From contig NZBG01000034.1 of NCBI GenBank assembly GCA_002687795.1, positions 27,222 to 91,221 of the forward strand: DNA of 64,000 nt. Reading direction: 5' to 3'. The stretch comes from Candidatus Woesearchaeota archaeon. GTDB taxonomy: Archaea > Nanobdellota > Nanobdellia > Woesearchaeales > GCA-2687795. The notes under the pieces are model-generated. The model saw only the letters and a program-made list of their open reading frames with translations. It did not search any database and was not told the origin of the DNA. The translations under genes and the position numbers were made by a program. Positions 43,787-52,264 of the stretch are shown one piece after another; positions within the stretch are counted from its first letter, which is position 1, and the number at the start of each line of letters is the position of its first letter.

Positions 43787-43794
43787 TTTATATA
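43787..43794 (+). promoter_or_regulatory. TATA box of the cysteine-rich protein gene
   Basis: TTTATATA, 25-32 bases before the ATG at 43819. It supports that ATG as the original start although the frame is broken after 14 codons. Confidence 0.55.
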
Positions 43795-43818
43795 TTACAT
43801 TTCTTATATAATATAATT

Positions 43819-44354
43819 ATGAGAAGACTATTGATTTTGTTGATATTGATTACGGTTTTTATATTACAAAAGAAAAGTATAATGAAACTAATGATTATAT
43901 ACTTAATGGAACATCGTTGAAGCTAAAAGATTTGGAGCATAAGGGCGGTGGTGCTTTTCGTGCTAACTTAATATATAGAAACACATCAAAGAAAGTTAGG
44001 TTTAGATTATATGATGGGGCGAGTTTTTTGGCTTTAGAATTGAAAAGATGGAACGAAGATTATACAACATATATTGATTATGCTTTCATTGAAGAAGTAG
44101 ATATAAATACAAGTTCTTCAGATTGGAATTTTATTAAAGTGTCTTATGGAAGATATAAGGAAGGTGGTTTATCATTTGATGCAGACCAGTATCAAGAATA
44201 CATAGATAATCAAGAATTCTGTAAAAATGATAATGAATGTGTCGCTACTTGTGGATATGGTTGTGTAAATAAGTATTGGTTTCAAACAATTGGTATAGAT
44301 TGTGAAGCTGTAGTTACCTTTTCCTGTAAGTGTGTTAATAATACTTGCCGTTGA
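43819..44354 (+). pseudogene. Secreted cysteine-rich protein gene with N-terminal frameshift
   Basis: ATG 43819 opens MRRLLILLILITVF, a signal peptide, at a plausible promoter distance, but that frame then ends after 33 codons. The main coding frame (43861-44354 and back to at least 43830) has no ATG and reads YITKEKYNETNDYILNGTS onwards. One extra T in the T5 run 43856-43860 would join them into a protein of about 178 residues. The mature part has beta-rich sequence and a C-terminal set of cysteines (FCKNDNECVATCGYGCVN, FSCKCVNNTCR), the kind found in exported archaeal proteins. A TTG at 43917 could be a fallback start. Confidence 0.6.
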
Positions 44355-44360
44355 AGATCT

Positions 44361-44388
44361 TTTCCTTCTTTCTTTTTTATTTATTCCA
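44361..44388 (+). terminator. T-rich stretch after the cysteine-rich gene
   Basis: Pyrimidine-rich TCTTTTCCTTCTTTCTTTTT directly after the stop at 44354; archaeal termination often needs only T-runs. Confidence 0.4.
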
Positions 44389-44458
44389 ATTATGTTTAAT
44401 ACTACTCATTAACAAATTTAACCTTCTATTTCCCTCAGAATCTCTTATTCTTAGTTTC

Positions 44459-45169
44459 TTATCCCTTCCTTCCCCAGACAACCTTGCCGAGTGAGACTTT
44501 TCCTAAGAATGTCTTCTCAAGCTCTCTGTTAAACCTGTCAAGCTTTGAGAAAGGGAATATTACCACAGGCTTTGTTTTTATATCGGAGAACCCAGCCTGC
44601 TTAAACATCTGCTTGATCTTCTTCTCATAAAAACCATAAAACTGCTTCTCATCAGCCCAGCCATAATCCCAATTAACAGCCTTCGCAGCCTTGCTAAGCA
44701 GACTTGAGCTGTTGATAAGATTAATCATCCAGCTCCTGGGAGTGTTCAGGAAATCCCATAGCCTGTTTGTGCTGGACACAGCGCAAACCCCTCCTTTCCT
44801 TAGAACATAAAACGCTTCCTTAAAAAACCTCTCAGGATTGTCAAGGTAATATATGGTCTCCCCGGACACTATAGTATCAAAAGCCCCTTTCTTAAAAGGA
44901 AAATGTTCTGCATCAAACTGCGCTAAAGGTATCTTAAGCCTTTTTCCAATATTCTTTAACATATTAAAAGAAATATCAGAGGCAACAACCTTGCCTCTCT
45001 TAACCAGCTTTTCAGTGACAGTTCCTGTCCCAGCCCCCACTTCAAGGATCCTTCCCTTGCCGAGCTCAGCAAATACTTCAGCCCTTCTTGAAGAGAAATA
45101 ACGGTGCACTGTCCTGTCATAAAGGCCTGCTGTCTTATCAAAAGCCTGCATAACTTCTTTGTTTGACAT
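44459..45169 (-). CDS. Class I SAM-dependent methyltransferase
   Basis: This 236-residue protein has motif I ILEVGAGTGTVTE (Gly45, Gly47, Gly49), VVASDIS (motif II acid), AQFDAEHFPF and SGETIYYLDNPERFFKEA. It belongs to the Methyltransf_11/UbiE-like group. The C-terminal half (FSDIKTKPVVIFPFSKLDR) is the substrate side. It lies two bases downstream of the NodB deacetylase gene at 45172 and is presumably co-transcribed, so methylation of the same glycan or glycolipid intermediate is a fair guess. Confidence 0.88.
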   Translation of the reverse strand: MSNKEVMQAFDKTAGLYDRTVHRYFSSRRAEVFAELGKGRILEVGAGTGTVTEKLVKRGKVVASDISFNMLKNIGKRLKIPLAQFDAEHFPFKKGAFDTIVSGETIYYLDNPERFFKEAFYVLRKGGVCAVSSTNRLWDFLNTPRSWMINLINSSSLLSKAAKAVNWDYGWADEKQFYGFYEKKIKQMFKQAGFSDIKTKPVVIFPFSKLDRFNRELEKTFLGKVSLGKVVWGRKG

Positions 45170-45171
45170 CT

Positions 45172-46506
45172 TTACCTGAAATAAGCTATCTTTGCCCTTG
45201 AATCTCCTATGATTTTATATTCTTTGCCCTTCTTTTTGATACTGCTCATGTCCCTTGACCTCCACCAGTCCGCTATCGCTGAAGGAGTTTCATTAAAAGC
45301 TCCCTTAACAGAGCTTACATGCTTCAGCAGCTTTTCATATACCCTTAACTTATCCATGTTGCCCGAGATATAGGTATCAGGATGCACGTCAATAACAGCA
45401 ATGCCGTTAAGCCTTCTTATCCAGCTGATCTTCTGTTTCCATACCTCAAACATTTCTGCATTGCTAAGATGCATCCCATGTATCAATGTCTGGTCCTGGG
45501 GGACTGTCAAAGGCAGCTCAACCATTTTGCCAATGAAGAAAGGGAACACCGTTGAACATCCTGATGTGCTTCTCACCAAAGGGGCTGTTTCTGTGTCAGG
45601 CACTGAACTGTCATAGCTGAAATAATCCTGGAGCACTTCAAAGAAACGCTTATTCCTCTGCAGCATAGGAGCCCTGAAACCTTTTACATCAAGCTCTTTC
45701 AGCCTTTGTGTTGAACAGGTGATTCTTTCTCTCATAGCTTTCTCGCCAAGAAAGGCCAGCTTGCCGTCATGGTTATAGGCATGGCTTATTATTTCGCAGC
45801 CTTCCTTTTTCAGCTCCTTAAGCTTTCCTATGTTAGGATTATATTTATGAGAAACAACTGACCATGAGCTTTTTATATCATACTTTCTCTCTATCTCCCT
45901 GAAAAGCTCAATGTTTTTTATTCCATCAGCTGTTTCCACATCATGGGTAACCGTGACTGCCATCTCTGAACCGCCAGGCCAGAAATGTATATAAGGGATC
46001 TTGCCGCAGGATTTCAAGGCAATGCTTTTCATATAAAGCCATCTCAAATAATCAACGCTCTTATCAATGGGCCATTGGGGAAAACTTTTCTTTTTTCTTC
46101 TTCTGTGCATTAAGTGCAGCAGAAAATAAAGCCTGTTCTTAACCCAGCCGGGAACAATAAAATAAGGGAATGGCAGTTTGGCAAGCAAAGGTGTTTTCTT
46201 AGGGAAATAATCCTCATATATAACGGAGTTGACCAATCTGTCAGGATCTAAAAACCACTTCCCCTCCTCAGAAGAATAAAGGGGAACCTGCCCCTTTCTT
46301 TCCTTCAGGCTTACCTCAGCTGTCCCCTGCCCTTTGCTATTAACCCTCGCCGGGAGAAGAATGTTACCATCCCTGACCCAGGGCGGCTTAAGCCTGGCAT
46401 CTTCAATACAAAGCTCATACAACCCATAACATCCTCCGCCAGTTTTTTTCTCAACTTTGGGCGGGGAAACATGTCCGGGCAGTTTCCAGAAATTTGAAAT
46501 AGACAT
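45172..46506 (-). CDS. NodB-type polysaccharide deacetylase-like protein, second copy
   Basis: This 444-residue protein is a paralog of the protein at 4309, matching over full length, including the unassigned N-terminal domain (MSISNFWKLPGHVSPP) and the link FPQWPIDKSVDYLRWL. The NodB region has THDVETADG (Asp189, Glu191), SHAYNHDG (His242, His246) and GFRAP (Arg278). No signal peptide. It is the first gene of a leaderless transcript from the shared TATA element at 46531. The two copies suggest two different deacetylation sites or substrates in the locus. Confidence 0.8.
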   Translation of the reverse strand: MSISNFWKLPGHVSPPKVEKKTGGGCYGLYELCIEDARLKPPWVRDGNILLPARVNSKGQGTAEVSLKERKGQVPLYSSEEGKWFLDPDRLVNSVIYEDYFPKKTPLLAKLPFPYFIVPGWVKNRLYFLLHLMHRRRKKKSFPQWPIDKSVDYLRWLYMKSIALKSCGKIPYIHFWPGGSEMAVTVTHDVETADGIKNIELFREIERKYDIKSSWSVVSHKYNPNIGKLKELKKEGCEIISHAYNHDGKLAFLGEKAMRERITCSTQRLKELDVKGFRAPMLQRNKRFFEVLQDYFSYDSSVPDTETAPLVRSTSGCSTVFPFFIGKMVELPLTVPQDQTLIHGMHLSNAEMFEVWKQKISWIRRLNGIAVIDVHPDTYISGNMDKLRVYEKLLKHVSSVKGAFNETPSAIADWWRSRDMSSIKKKGKEYKIIGDSRAKIAYFR

Positions 46507-46530
46507 TCATACCTAAACATTATCACAAGA

Positions 46531-46538
46531 TATATAAA
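46531..46538. promoter_or_regulatory. Shared TATA element of a divergent pair
   Basis: TATATAAA on the plus strand; the reverse reading also gives TTTATATA. It lies 24-31 bases before the plus ATG (46562) and about the same distance from the minus ATG (46506). Confidence 0.6.
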
Positions 46539-46561
46539 ACTTTTTGAATATTCAAAGAGAA

Positions 46562-47557
46562 ATGAAAAAATTAAATGTTTCATCATTCCTGCCGGTAATA
46601 GGCATTGCAATATTCGTATATATCATATACTCAACCGGGGCAAAGAATATTCTTGATGCAGTGAAGAACATAAAGATAATATACCTCCTGGCGGTTCCTT
46701 TTTTCCTGATTTTTCTTATATTCCTAAAAGGCCTGAAATGGAAATTAATCCTTAACATGCTTGGCATAGAATATTCCCTTAAGCGCTCATGCGAAATCTG
46801 GTGCCTTGGCTTTTTCACCGGCTTGATAACTCCCGGCAGAGTGGGGGATATAATGCGCGCCTTTTATGTTAAGAAAGAAGCTAACAAAAATCTAAGCGAA
46901 GCACTGATATCAGTATTCCTTGACAGGCTGATAGACCTGCTAACCCTGCTGGTATTATTTGTTATCAGCCTTGTTGCGTTTTCGGTTATTTTCAGAACTG
47001 ATTTTTCTTATATTATAATAGCCTCAATTCTTTTCATTGTGATTATTCTGGCTGGGCTGTTTCTTATTAAGAAAAACTTTGTAAGAAGGTTTGTCTCATA
47101 CATGGTCAGCTTTTTTGTGCCTAAGAATTACAGCAAAAGCATATTGGAAAACCTCAGCAAAATATACCATAGCTTTATCAACGCCAATTACAAGATGTAC
47201 ACGCTGGCTATGGCGACCCTGATTACCTTCTTTGTCTGGTTTGCAAGCTTCATCTTTGCTTATTATATTGCGCTGCTCGCCAATGTAGATATCCCATTAT
47301 GGTTTATTCTCATTACAATACCGATAATAACAATAATAGAGATCATACCAATATCTGTGTCGGGCATAGGCACAAGGGATGCTGCTATCATTTTCCTGTT
47401 CGGCTTTATGGGCATAAGCAGAGCTTCCTCTGTTATCTTTTCCCTTCTATATCTAATATTCGCTGACTGGGGCTTTGCAATCCCGGGGATAATCGCATGG
47501 ATGAAGAACCCCCTGAGGATGAAGTTCAAGAAAGATGATTCCCTGACTGAAGCCTGA
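46562..47557 (+). CDS. UPF0104/AglD-like integral membrane protein
   Basis: I start at ATG 46562 (331 residues); a TTG 18 bases earlier is inside the promoter spacing. It has about 8 helices and the family signature FFTGLITPGRVGDIMRAFYVK, ISVFLDRLIDLLTL and PISVSGIGTRDAA, as in lysylphosphatidylglycerol-synthase-type membrane domains and the C-terminal domain of AglD. Proteins of this group are suspected to flip lipid-linked sugars. It would complement the Wzx-like protein at 21287. It is convergent with the FAD enzyme gene (23-base gap). Confidence 0.88.
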   Translation: MKKLNVSSFLPVIGIAIFVYIIYSTGAKNILDAVKNIKIIYLLAVPFFLIFLIFLKGLKWKLILNMLGIEYSLKRSCEIWCLGFFTGLITPGRVGDIMRAFYVKKEANKNLSEALISVFLDRLIDLLTLLVLFVISLVAFSVIFRTDFSYIIIASILFIVIILAGLFLIKKNFVRRFVSYMVSFFVPKNYSKSILENLSKIYHSFINANYKMYTLAMATLITFFVWFASFIFAYYIALLANVDIPLWFILITIPIITIIEIIPISVSGIGTRDAAIIFLFGFMGISRASSVIFSLLYLIFADWGFAIPGIIAWMKNPLRMKFKKDDSLTEA

Positions 47558-47580
47558 TATACTATATACAAACCACAGAA

Positions 47581-48996
47581 TCATATATACAGCGTCTTCT
47601 CAATATCAAAACTATCCAGCCCTTCCTTTTGTTTTCCCTTGACAAGCTCATCAGCCATCCTAAAACCCTGTTCCATGCAGATATCCATGTCGATATACCT
47701 GAATATGCCCAGCCTGCCAAAGCTGTACAGGTTTTTTATTCTTTTCAGCCGCTTGTATATCTTGTTCAAAGCCTCTTCAAAGCCAACCCCATACCTTGGG
47801 TATGCATACCTTACCTTGATTACAAAACAATCTTTTACATCCCCTTCTTTCATAAAGCCCTCGGCTGTGATATCATTTACCACTTCCTTGCAGAGCTCTT
47901 CCTGGTTTGAGTTCCATTTTTCATCATCATAATCGCAGGTTATCTCTGCCATCAGCCCGGTTTCTTCCTTGGGGAACAAATGCCTCCCGAAATTCTTAAG
48001 CTCTGTGAGCCTATGAAAGATCTTGTTTGTAAAATATATATGCAATGGCTTAAACACCCTGCTTTTCTTTACAATAATGCATACCACAAGCAGCGACCTA
48101 TAGCTGATCGATTCTGCTGCTTCCAGCGTTTCTTTGTCAAGCTTTGGAGTGATCATCCTTACCAGCTCAGGCAGGGGTATCGTGGAAATAAGCGTATCAA
48201 CCGGCTTTCTTGCATGCTTTTTACCGACCTTGCAATCAACAGAAACCACACTGTCTGATCTCAGGTTAACTCTGCTTACCTCTGAAGACAGGTGTATCCT
48301 GCCCCCATTATTTTTTATCTTACTCGCCATCTTATTAGGAAATTCCCCTATCCCCCCTTTGCTTGGGTAATAAACAGTATAAACCTGGGGCGCAAAGCTG
48401 TGCCCCGTATCAAAAGGGTCCTGTATCCTTAGAAGCCCTTTCTTGATCATATCCATTATGCTGATAGTAGGTATCCTGTGTTTTGCAAAGCTTGCAGCAA
48501 GCTTTGTTGGCTTCACCCCCCATATTTTCATGGTATAATCCTTGAAAAAAACCCTGTAAAGAGGCCTGCCAAACCTGTTCTCAAGCCATTCCTCTGCGTT
48601 CCTGTCCTCAGGCTTAACCAGCTTATACTTCAGCTTAACATAGAGAAGGTTTAGCCCTGCCCATATAGAAAAAACCGGGTTCATCCTTAACAGAACATTA
48701 AGGGGCTTAAGAGGATAGTTGTAATATTTATTCTTATACTTTATCTCCGCGAACTTGTTATAGGAAATCAGCTCTCCATCCATGATTTCTTCTATCTTCT
48801 TAAGGAGAATCTCATTATTCGTATGGATGCCATGAGGCCCTATGTCAAATAAGTAACCCTTGTGCTTAACAGAGCGCATAATGCCCCCTACCTCATGCTC
48901 TTTCTCAAACACCTCAATATTCTTAACATGCCTGCTAAGGCTATAAGCAACAGAAAGTCCGGAAATCCCTCCGCCTATAATGCCTATTCTATTCAT
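47581..48996 (-). CDS. FAD-dependent oxidoreductase (protoporphyrinogen oxidase/UGM-like)
   Basis: This 471-residue protein has the dinucleotide site IGIIGGGISGLSVAYSL, EVFEKEHEVGGIMRS and DIGPHGIHTNNE. A substrate domain carries KIWGVKPTKLAASFAKHR, and a second FAD contact is near FGRLGIFRYIDMD. Such proteins in glycan clusters include UDP-galactopyranose-mutase relatives and desaturase-like enzymes. A strong AAGGAGGT ribosome site lies before the ATG at 48996. It is the last gene of the operon beginning at 54919. Confidence 0.85.
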   Translation of the reverse strand: MNRIGIIGGGISGLSVAYSLSRHVKNIEVFEKEHEVGGIMRSVKHKGYLFDIGPHGIHTNNEILLKKIEEIMDGELISYNKFAEIKYKNKYYNYPLKPLNVLLRMNPVFSIWAGLNLLYVKLKYKLVKPEDRNAEEWLENRFGRPLYRVFFKDYTMKIWGVKPTKLAASFAKHRIPTISIMDMIKKGLLRIQDPFDTGHSFAPQVYTVYYPSKGGIGEFPNKMASKIKNNGGRIHLSSEVSRVNLRSDSVVSVDCKVGKKHARKPVDTLISTIPLPELVRMITPKLDKETLEAAESISYRSLLVVCIIVKKSRVFKPLHIYFTNKIFHRLTELKNFGRHLFPKEETGLMAEITCDYDDEKWNSNQEELCKEVVNDITAEGFMKEGDVKDCFVIKVRYAYPRYGVGFEEALNKIYKRLKRIKNLYSFGRLGIFRYIDMDICMEQGFRMADELVKGKQKEGLDSFDIEKTLYI

Positions 48997-48998
48997 AT

Positions 48999-49009
48999 AA
49001 CCTCCTTAG
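48999..49009 (-). promoter_or_regulatory. Strong Shine-Dalgarno site
   Basis: TAAGGAGGTTAT just before the ATG at 48996. Internal operon genes in this window use such sites, whereas first genes lack them. Confidence 0.55.
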
Positions 49010-50130
49010 CCCAGCGCTTCCTTTAGGTTGCTTACAACATAGTCCTGCTGTTCCTCTGTCATCTCAGGGAACAAAGGAAGCACAATTGTAGAATCAGCAG
49101 CTTCCTCTGTAACAGGCAAGGATATTTTTCCAAACCTTTTAACATAATAAGGCTCTTTATGTATTGCCATAATGCCTCTCCTTGTTGCAATGCCCTTTTC
49201 AAGCAGTTTCTGCATCAGCTTATCCCTTGATACGCTGGCATTGTCCAGCCGGGCAATATATGACTGGAATGTATGCCTGCAGCTATCAGGCACAAAGGGT
49301 GTAACAACCGAGCTTAAAGAGCCCAATAAATCATCATACCTCACGGCCAGCTCCTTTCTTTTCTTAAGTATAAGATCAAGCTTTTTCAACTGCTCGATTC
49401 CTATGCTTGCCTGGATATCAGTCATCCTGTAATTATACCCTAGGTAAGGATACTCCTCAAAAATAACCTTATCAGACTTATGCCTCTGCAGGTCAGACAC
49501 GGAAGCCCCATGGCTTCTCAGAATGCGTGAAAGCTCTTCAACCTCTTTATCATCAGTTACTATCATGCCCCCTTCCCCTGTTGTTATCAGCTTTCTAGGA
49601 TGGAAACTAAAGCATGTTGTATTTATTGAGCCTATCTTCCTGCCTTTATACTCTGAGCCAATCGCGCAGGCAGCATCTTCAAGCACAAGGAGATTATTTT
49701 TCCCCGCAATATCATTTATTTTATCCATCTCTGCCGGCAGCCCAACCTGATGCACAGGAAGAATCATTCTTGTTTTCTCTGTTATTTTCTCCTCAACCTT
49801 CTCAGGCTCGATATTATAGCTCTTTTCATTGATCTCAGCAAAAACCGGCTTTGCGCCTGCATACAAAACAGAGTTCGCTGTTGCTATAAAAGAATATGAA
49901 GGGACAATAACCTCATCACCAGGCTTAATGCCCATAGCAAGCAAAGCCACATGCAATGAAGTTGTGCAGGATGTTGTTGCTATGCCATACTTTGCGCCCG
50001 CATAACCTGAAACCTCTTTTTCAAACTGCTCTACCTTAGGCCCCTGGGAAACCCACCTGTTCTTGATAGACTCAAAACATGCCTTCTGTTCACTCTGGTC
50101 AAAAAAGGGCTTGGTTATTGGGATTTTCAT
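49006..50130 (-). CDS. DegT/DnrJ/EryC1 sugar aminotransferase, second copy
   Basis: This 374-residue protein has Asp152 in LEDAACAIGSE and the PLP Lys180 in FSFHPRKLITTGEGG, the form common in perosamine-synthetase/ArnB-like and 4-amino-sugar enzymes, in contrast to the PGKNLGAYG form of the enzyme at 11447. The N-terminal ITKPFFDQSEQKACF and QKSDKVIFEEYPYLGYNYRMTDIQ loops are typical. A 4-aminosugar product is the more likely call. It follows the hexapeptide transferase by 8 bases. Confidence 0.88.
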   Translation of the reverse strand: MKIPITKPFFDQSEQKACFESIKNRWVSQGPKVEQFEKEVSGYAGAKYGIATTSCTTSLHVALLAMGIKPGDEVIVPSYSFIATANSVLYAGAKPVFAEINEKSYNIEPEKVEEKITEKTRMILPVHQVGLPAEMDKINDIAGKNNLLVLEDAACAIGSEYKGRKIGSINTTCFSFHPRKLITTGEGGMIVTDDKEVEELSRILRSHGASVSDLQRHKSDKVIFEEYPYLGYNYRMTDIQASIGIEQLKKLDLILKKRKELAVRYDDLLGSLSSVVTPFVPDSCRHTFQSYIARLDNASVSRDKLMQKLLEKGIATRRGIMAIHKEPYYVKRFGKISLPVTEEAADSTIVLPLFPEMTEEQQDYVVSNLKEALG

Positions 50131-50138
50131 TTTATTAT

Positions 50139-50576
50139 TTATTTCATTAGCTTATTTATTTCCTTCTTAACACTTTTCTTTATTTTTCCCGGAACTCCGG
50201 TAACCAGTGAATAAGGGGGGATTTTCATTCCTTCCGGCACAACACAGCCTGCAGCTATAATAGAATGATGGCCAACCTTGGCTCCCATAAGGATAACAGC
50301 GTTCGTGCCAACAGAAACATAATCCCCTATCTCCACTGGCTTTGCATCCGCCTTATTATACTTCCTCTCTGAAACGCACCTCTTCACTGTGCTGTGCGTG
50401 AGTATCTGCGCGCCTGTTGATATGTCACAGCCCTTACCTATTTTCAAAGATGCATACTTTGCGTCTATTAATGTAAAAGCGCCTATCCATGTGCCTTTCC
50501 CTATTTCAGGTTTGCCGAGAATCCATGAATGGGGATTGTACTTGTTCTTTGGTATGCCATGCTCTTTTACGTTCAT
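50139..50576 (-). CDS. Short hexapeptide-repeat acyltransferase
   Basis: This 145-residue left-handed beta-helix protein has PEIGKGTWIGAFTLID, LKIGKGCDISTGAQILTHSTVKR, VEIGDYVSVGTNAVILMG and HSIIAAGCVVPEGMKIPPYS. It is short and starts from a hydrophilic leader (NVKEHGIPKNKYNPHSW), so a 7-8 coil enzyme. Probably acetylates or formylates an amino sugar. It overlaps the carbamoyltransferase gene by ATGA and precedes the DegT gene. Confidence 0.85.
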   Translation of the reverse strand: MNVKEHGIPKNKYNPHSWILGKPEIGKGTWIGAFTLIDAKYASLKIGKGCDISTGAQILTHSTVKRCVSERKYNKADAKPVEIGDYVSVGTNAVILMGAKVGHHSIIAAGCVVPEGMKIPPYSLVTGVPGKIKKSVKKEINKLMK

Positions 50577-52264
50577 TTTGACTTTTGCCCTTCCACCAAA
50601 AAGTCTCCTATTATCAGCCTGTCAACATTATCCTTAAGGAAGCTGTTCAAGGCATCTTCAGGCGAGCACACGATAGGCTCTTCATGGTCGTTAAAGCTGG
50701 TGTTTATAATAGAAGCTAATTTGGTCTTTTTATAATACTCGTTCAGGACATCATAATAATCAGGGTTATCCTCTCTTATGATGGTTTGCGGTCTTGCTGT
50801 GCCGTCAACATGGACAACAGCCGGCGTTTCATCTTTCATCTTATCGGTGCAGTCATAGCACATGGTCATGAAGTTGCTTGCAATATGATTGTTCTTCCAG
50901 CCTGAATACAAGAGGCTGGCTTTATCAAACAATGTAACAGGAGCGAAAGGCATGAACTCTGTCCTGTGAAGCCTTTTATTTAAAAAATCATTCACTTTAG
51001 GGTCTATAGCAGGGAAAAGTATGCTTCTGTTTCCCAAAGCCCTGGGCCCATACTCCATCCTGCCCTGGAACCAGCCCACAACCTTGTTTTTTTCCAGCAG
51101 CTCAGCAGCTAATCTGGCCTTATCATTAACTTCCTGGTATGAAACCCCGAATTTTTTAAGCACCGGCTCAATCTCCTCGTTTGAGAAAGAAGGGCCTAAG
51201 TATACGTTCTTAAGCGGCCTTTTAAGCTCCCCGTTATTATGGTAAAGCGCATACAACGCTGCCCCTGTGCCAACGCCCCCGTCTCCCATATGGGGATGTA
51301 TATAAACATTCTCAACACCAGGCAGGTCTTTTATTCTCTGGTTCAGTTTTACATTCGCAAAAACTCCCCCTGACAGGCATAGATTGCCTATATTATATTC
51401 CTTAAGGAACCTCTTAATATAATTGCAAACAAGCTGCTCCAGCCAATACTGGCATGATGCTGCTATATCCTCCCTCTTGTTGCTGCTTATCTCTCTCGCT
51501 AAGTTGTCCGGCGTTGGCTTGAAAAAAGGCTTATACCAGTCTCCAAGGTTTGAGACGATCCTCTCCTTGTCCCATGAGATCATGCTTTTCATTGCGCTCA
51601 GGCATTTGGCAGGGTCCCCATAAGCAGCAAGCCCTGTGATCTTTCCCTCATGCCTGTGGGGCTTGAACCCAAGCCCTGCTGTGATTATCCCATAATAATA
51701 ACCCAGGCTGTCCAGCTCGCTAAGCCAGTCAATCTCCCTTATCCCTTCACTCTCAGAAGCAATGCTCATCGTAAGGCTTTTAAGGTCGCCTCTGCCGTCG
51801 ATTGTCAGAACAAGAGCCTCTTTAAAAGGCGAGCAATAGAACGCTGTATAGGCATGCGACAGATGATGGTCAACAAACATCAGCTTCTTGCTTTTCCAGC
51901 CCTCTTTCTTAAGGCTGGCAATGAAATCTTTCTTTTGCTCAGCATCACTATCCAAAGAGACATTGAACCTGTCCATAATGACTTTTTTTGACTCAGGATT
52001 TTTACTGAAAGATTCCAATGACCTGTCCAGGATGCCGGGCAGAACCTTGGGGTTATAGCCTTTCCAGGCGCCGGATGCAACAACATCTATCTCGTCCATA
52101 GAAGTATTTCCCTGGCTGAGAACATAATTAATAGAATTTACAGGAAATATCCTATGCAGCTTTACCCTTGTGAACCTTTCCTCGTTTGCAGCAGCTACAA
52201 TCCTGTTATCATCTATCAATGCAGCGCCGCTGTCAGGCGCGCTCGTGATTCCTAATATTTTCAT
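50573..52264 (-). CDS. NodU/CmcH-type O-carbamoyltransferase
   Basis: This 563-residue protein has a Kae1-like ASKHA domain starting KILGITSAPDSGAALIDD, metal-ligand VDHHLSHAYTAF (His133, His134, His137), LTIDGRGDLKS and SGGVFANVKLNQ. The C-terminal nucleotide-binding part carries FQGRMEYGPRALGNRSI. Length and order match NodU/TobZ, which use carbamoyl phosphate and ATP to put a carbamoyl group on a sugar hydroxyl. It couples by ATGA to the epimerase gene (upstream) and to the hexapeptide transferase (downstream). Carbamoylation of the sugar made by this operon is thus likely. Confidence 0.92.
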   Translation of the reverse strand: MKILGITSAPDSGAALIDDNRIVAAANEERFTRVKLHRIFPVNSINYVLSQGNTSMDEIDVVASGAWKGYNPKVLPGILDRSLESFSKNPESKKVIMDRFNVSLDSDAEQKKDFIASLKKEGWKSKKLMFVDHHLSHAYTAFYCSPFKEALVLTIDGRGDLKSLTMSIASESEGIREIDWLSELDSLGYYYGIITAGLGFKPHRHEGKITGLAAYGDPAKCLSAMKSMISWDKERIVSNLGDWYKPFFKPTPDNLAREISSNKREDIAASCQYWLEQLVCNYIKRFLKEYNIGNLCLSGGVFANVKLNQRIKDLPGVENVYIHPHMGDGGVGTGAALYALYHNNGELKRPLKNVYLGPSFSNEEIEPVLKKFGVSYQEVNDKARLAAELLEKNKVVGWFQGRMEYGPRALGNRSILFPAIDPKVNDFLNKRLHRTEFMPFAPVTLFDKASLLYSGWKNNHIASNFMTMCYDCTDKMKDETPAVVHVDGTARPQTIIREDNPDYYDVLNEYYKKTKLASIINTSFNDHEEPIVCSPEDALNSFLKDNVDRLIIGDFLVEGQKSK

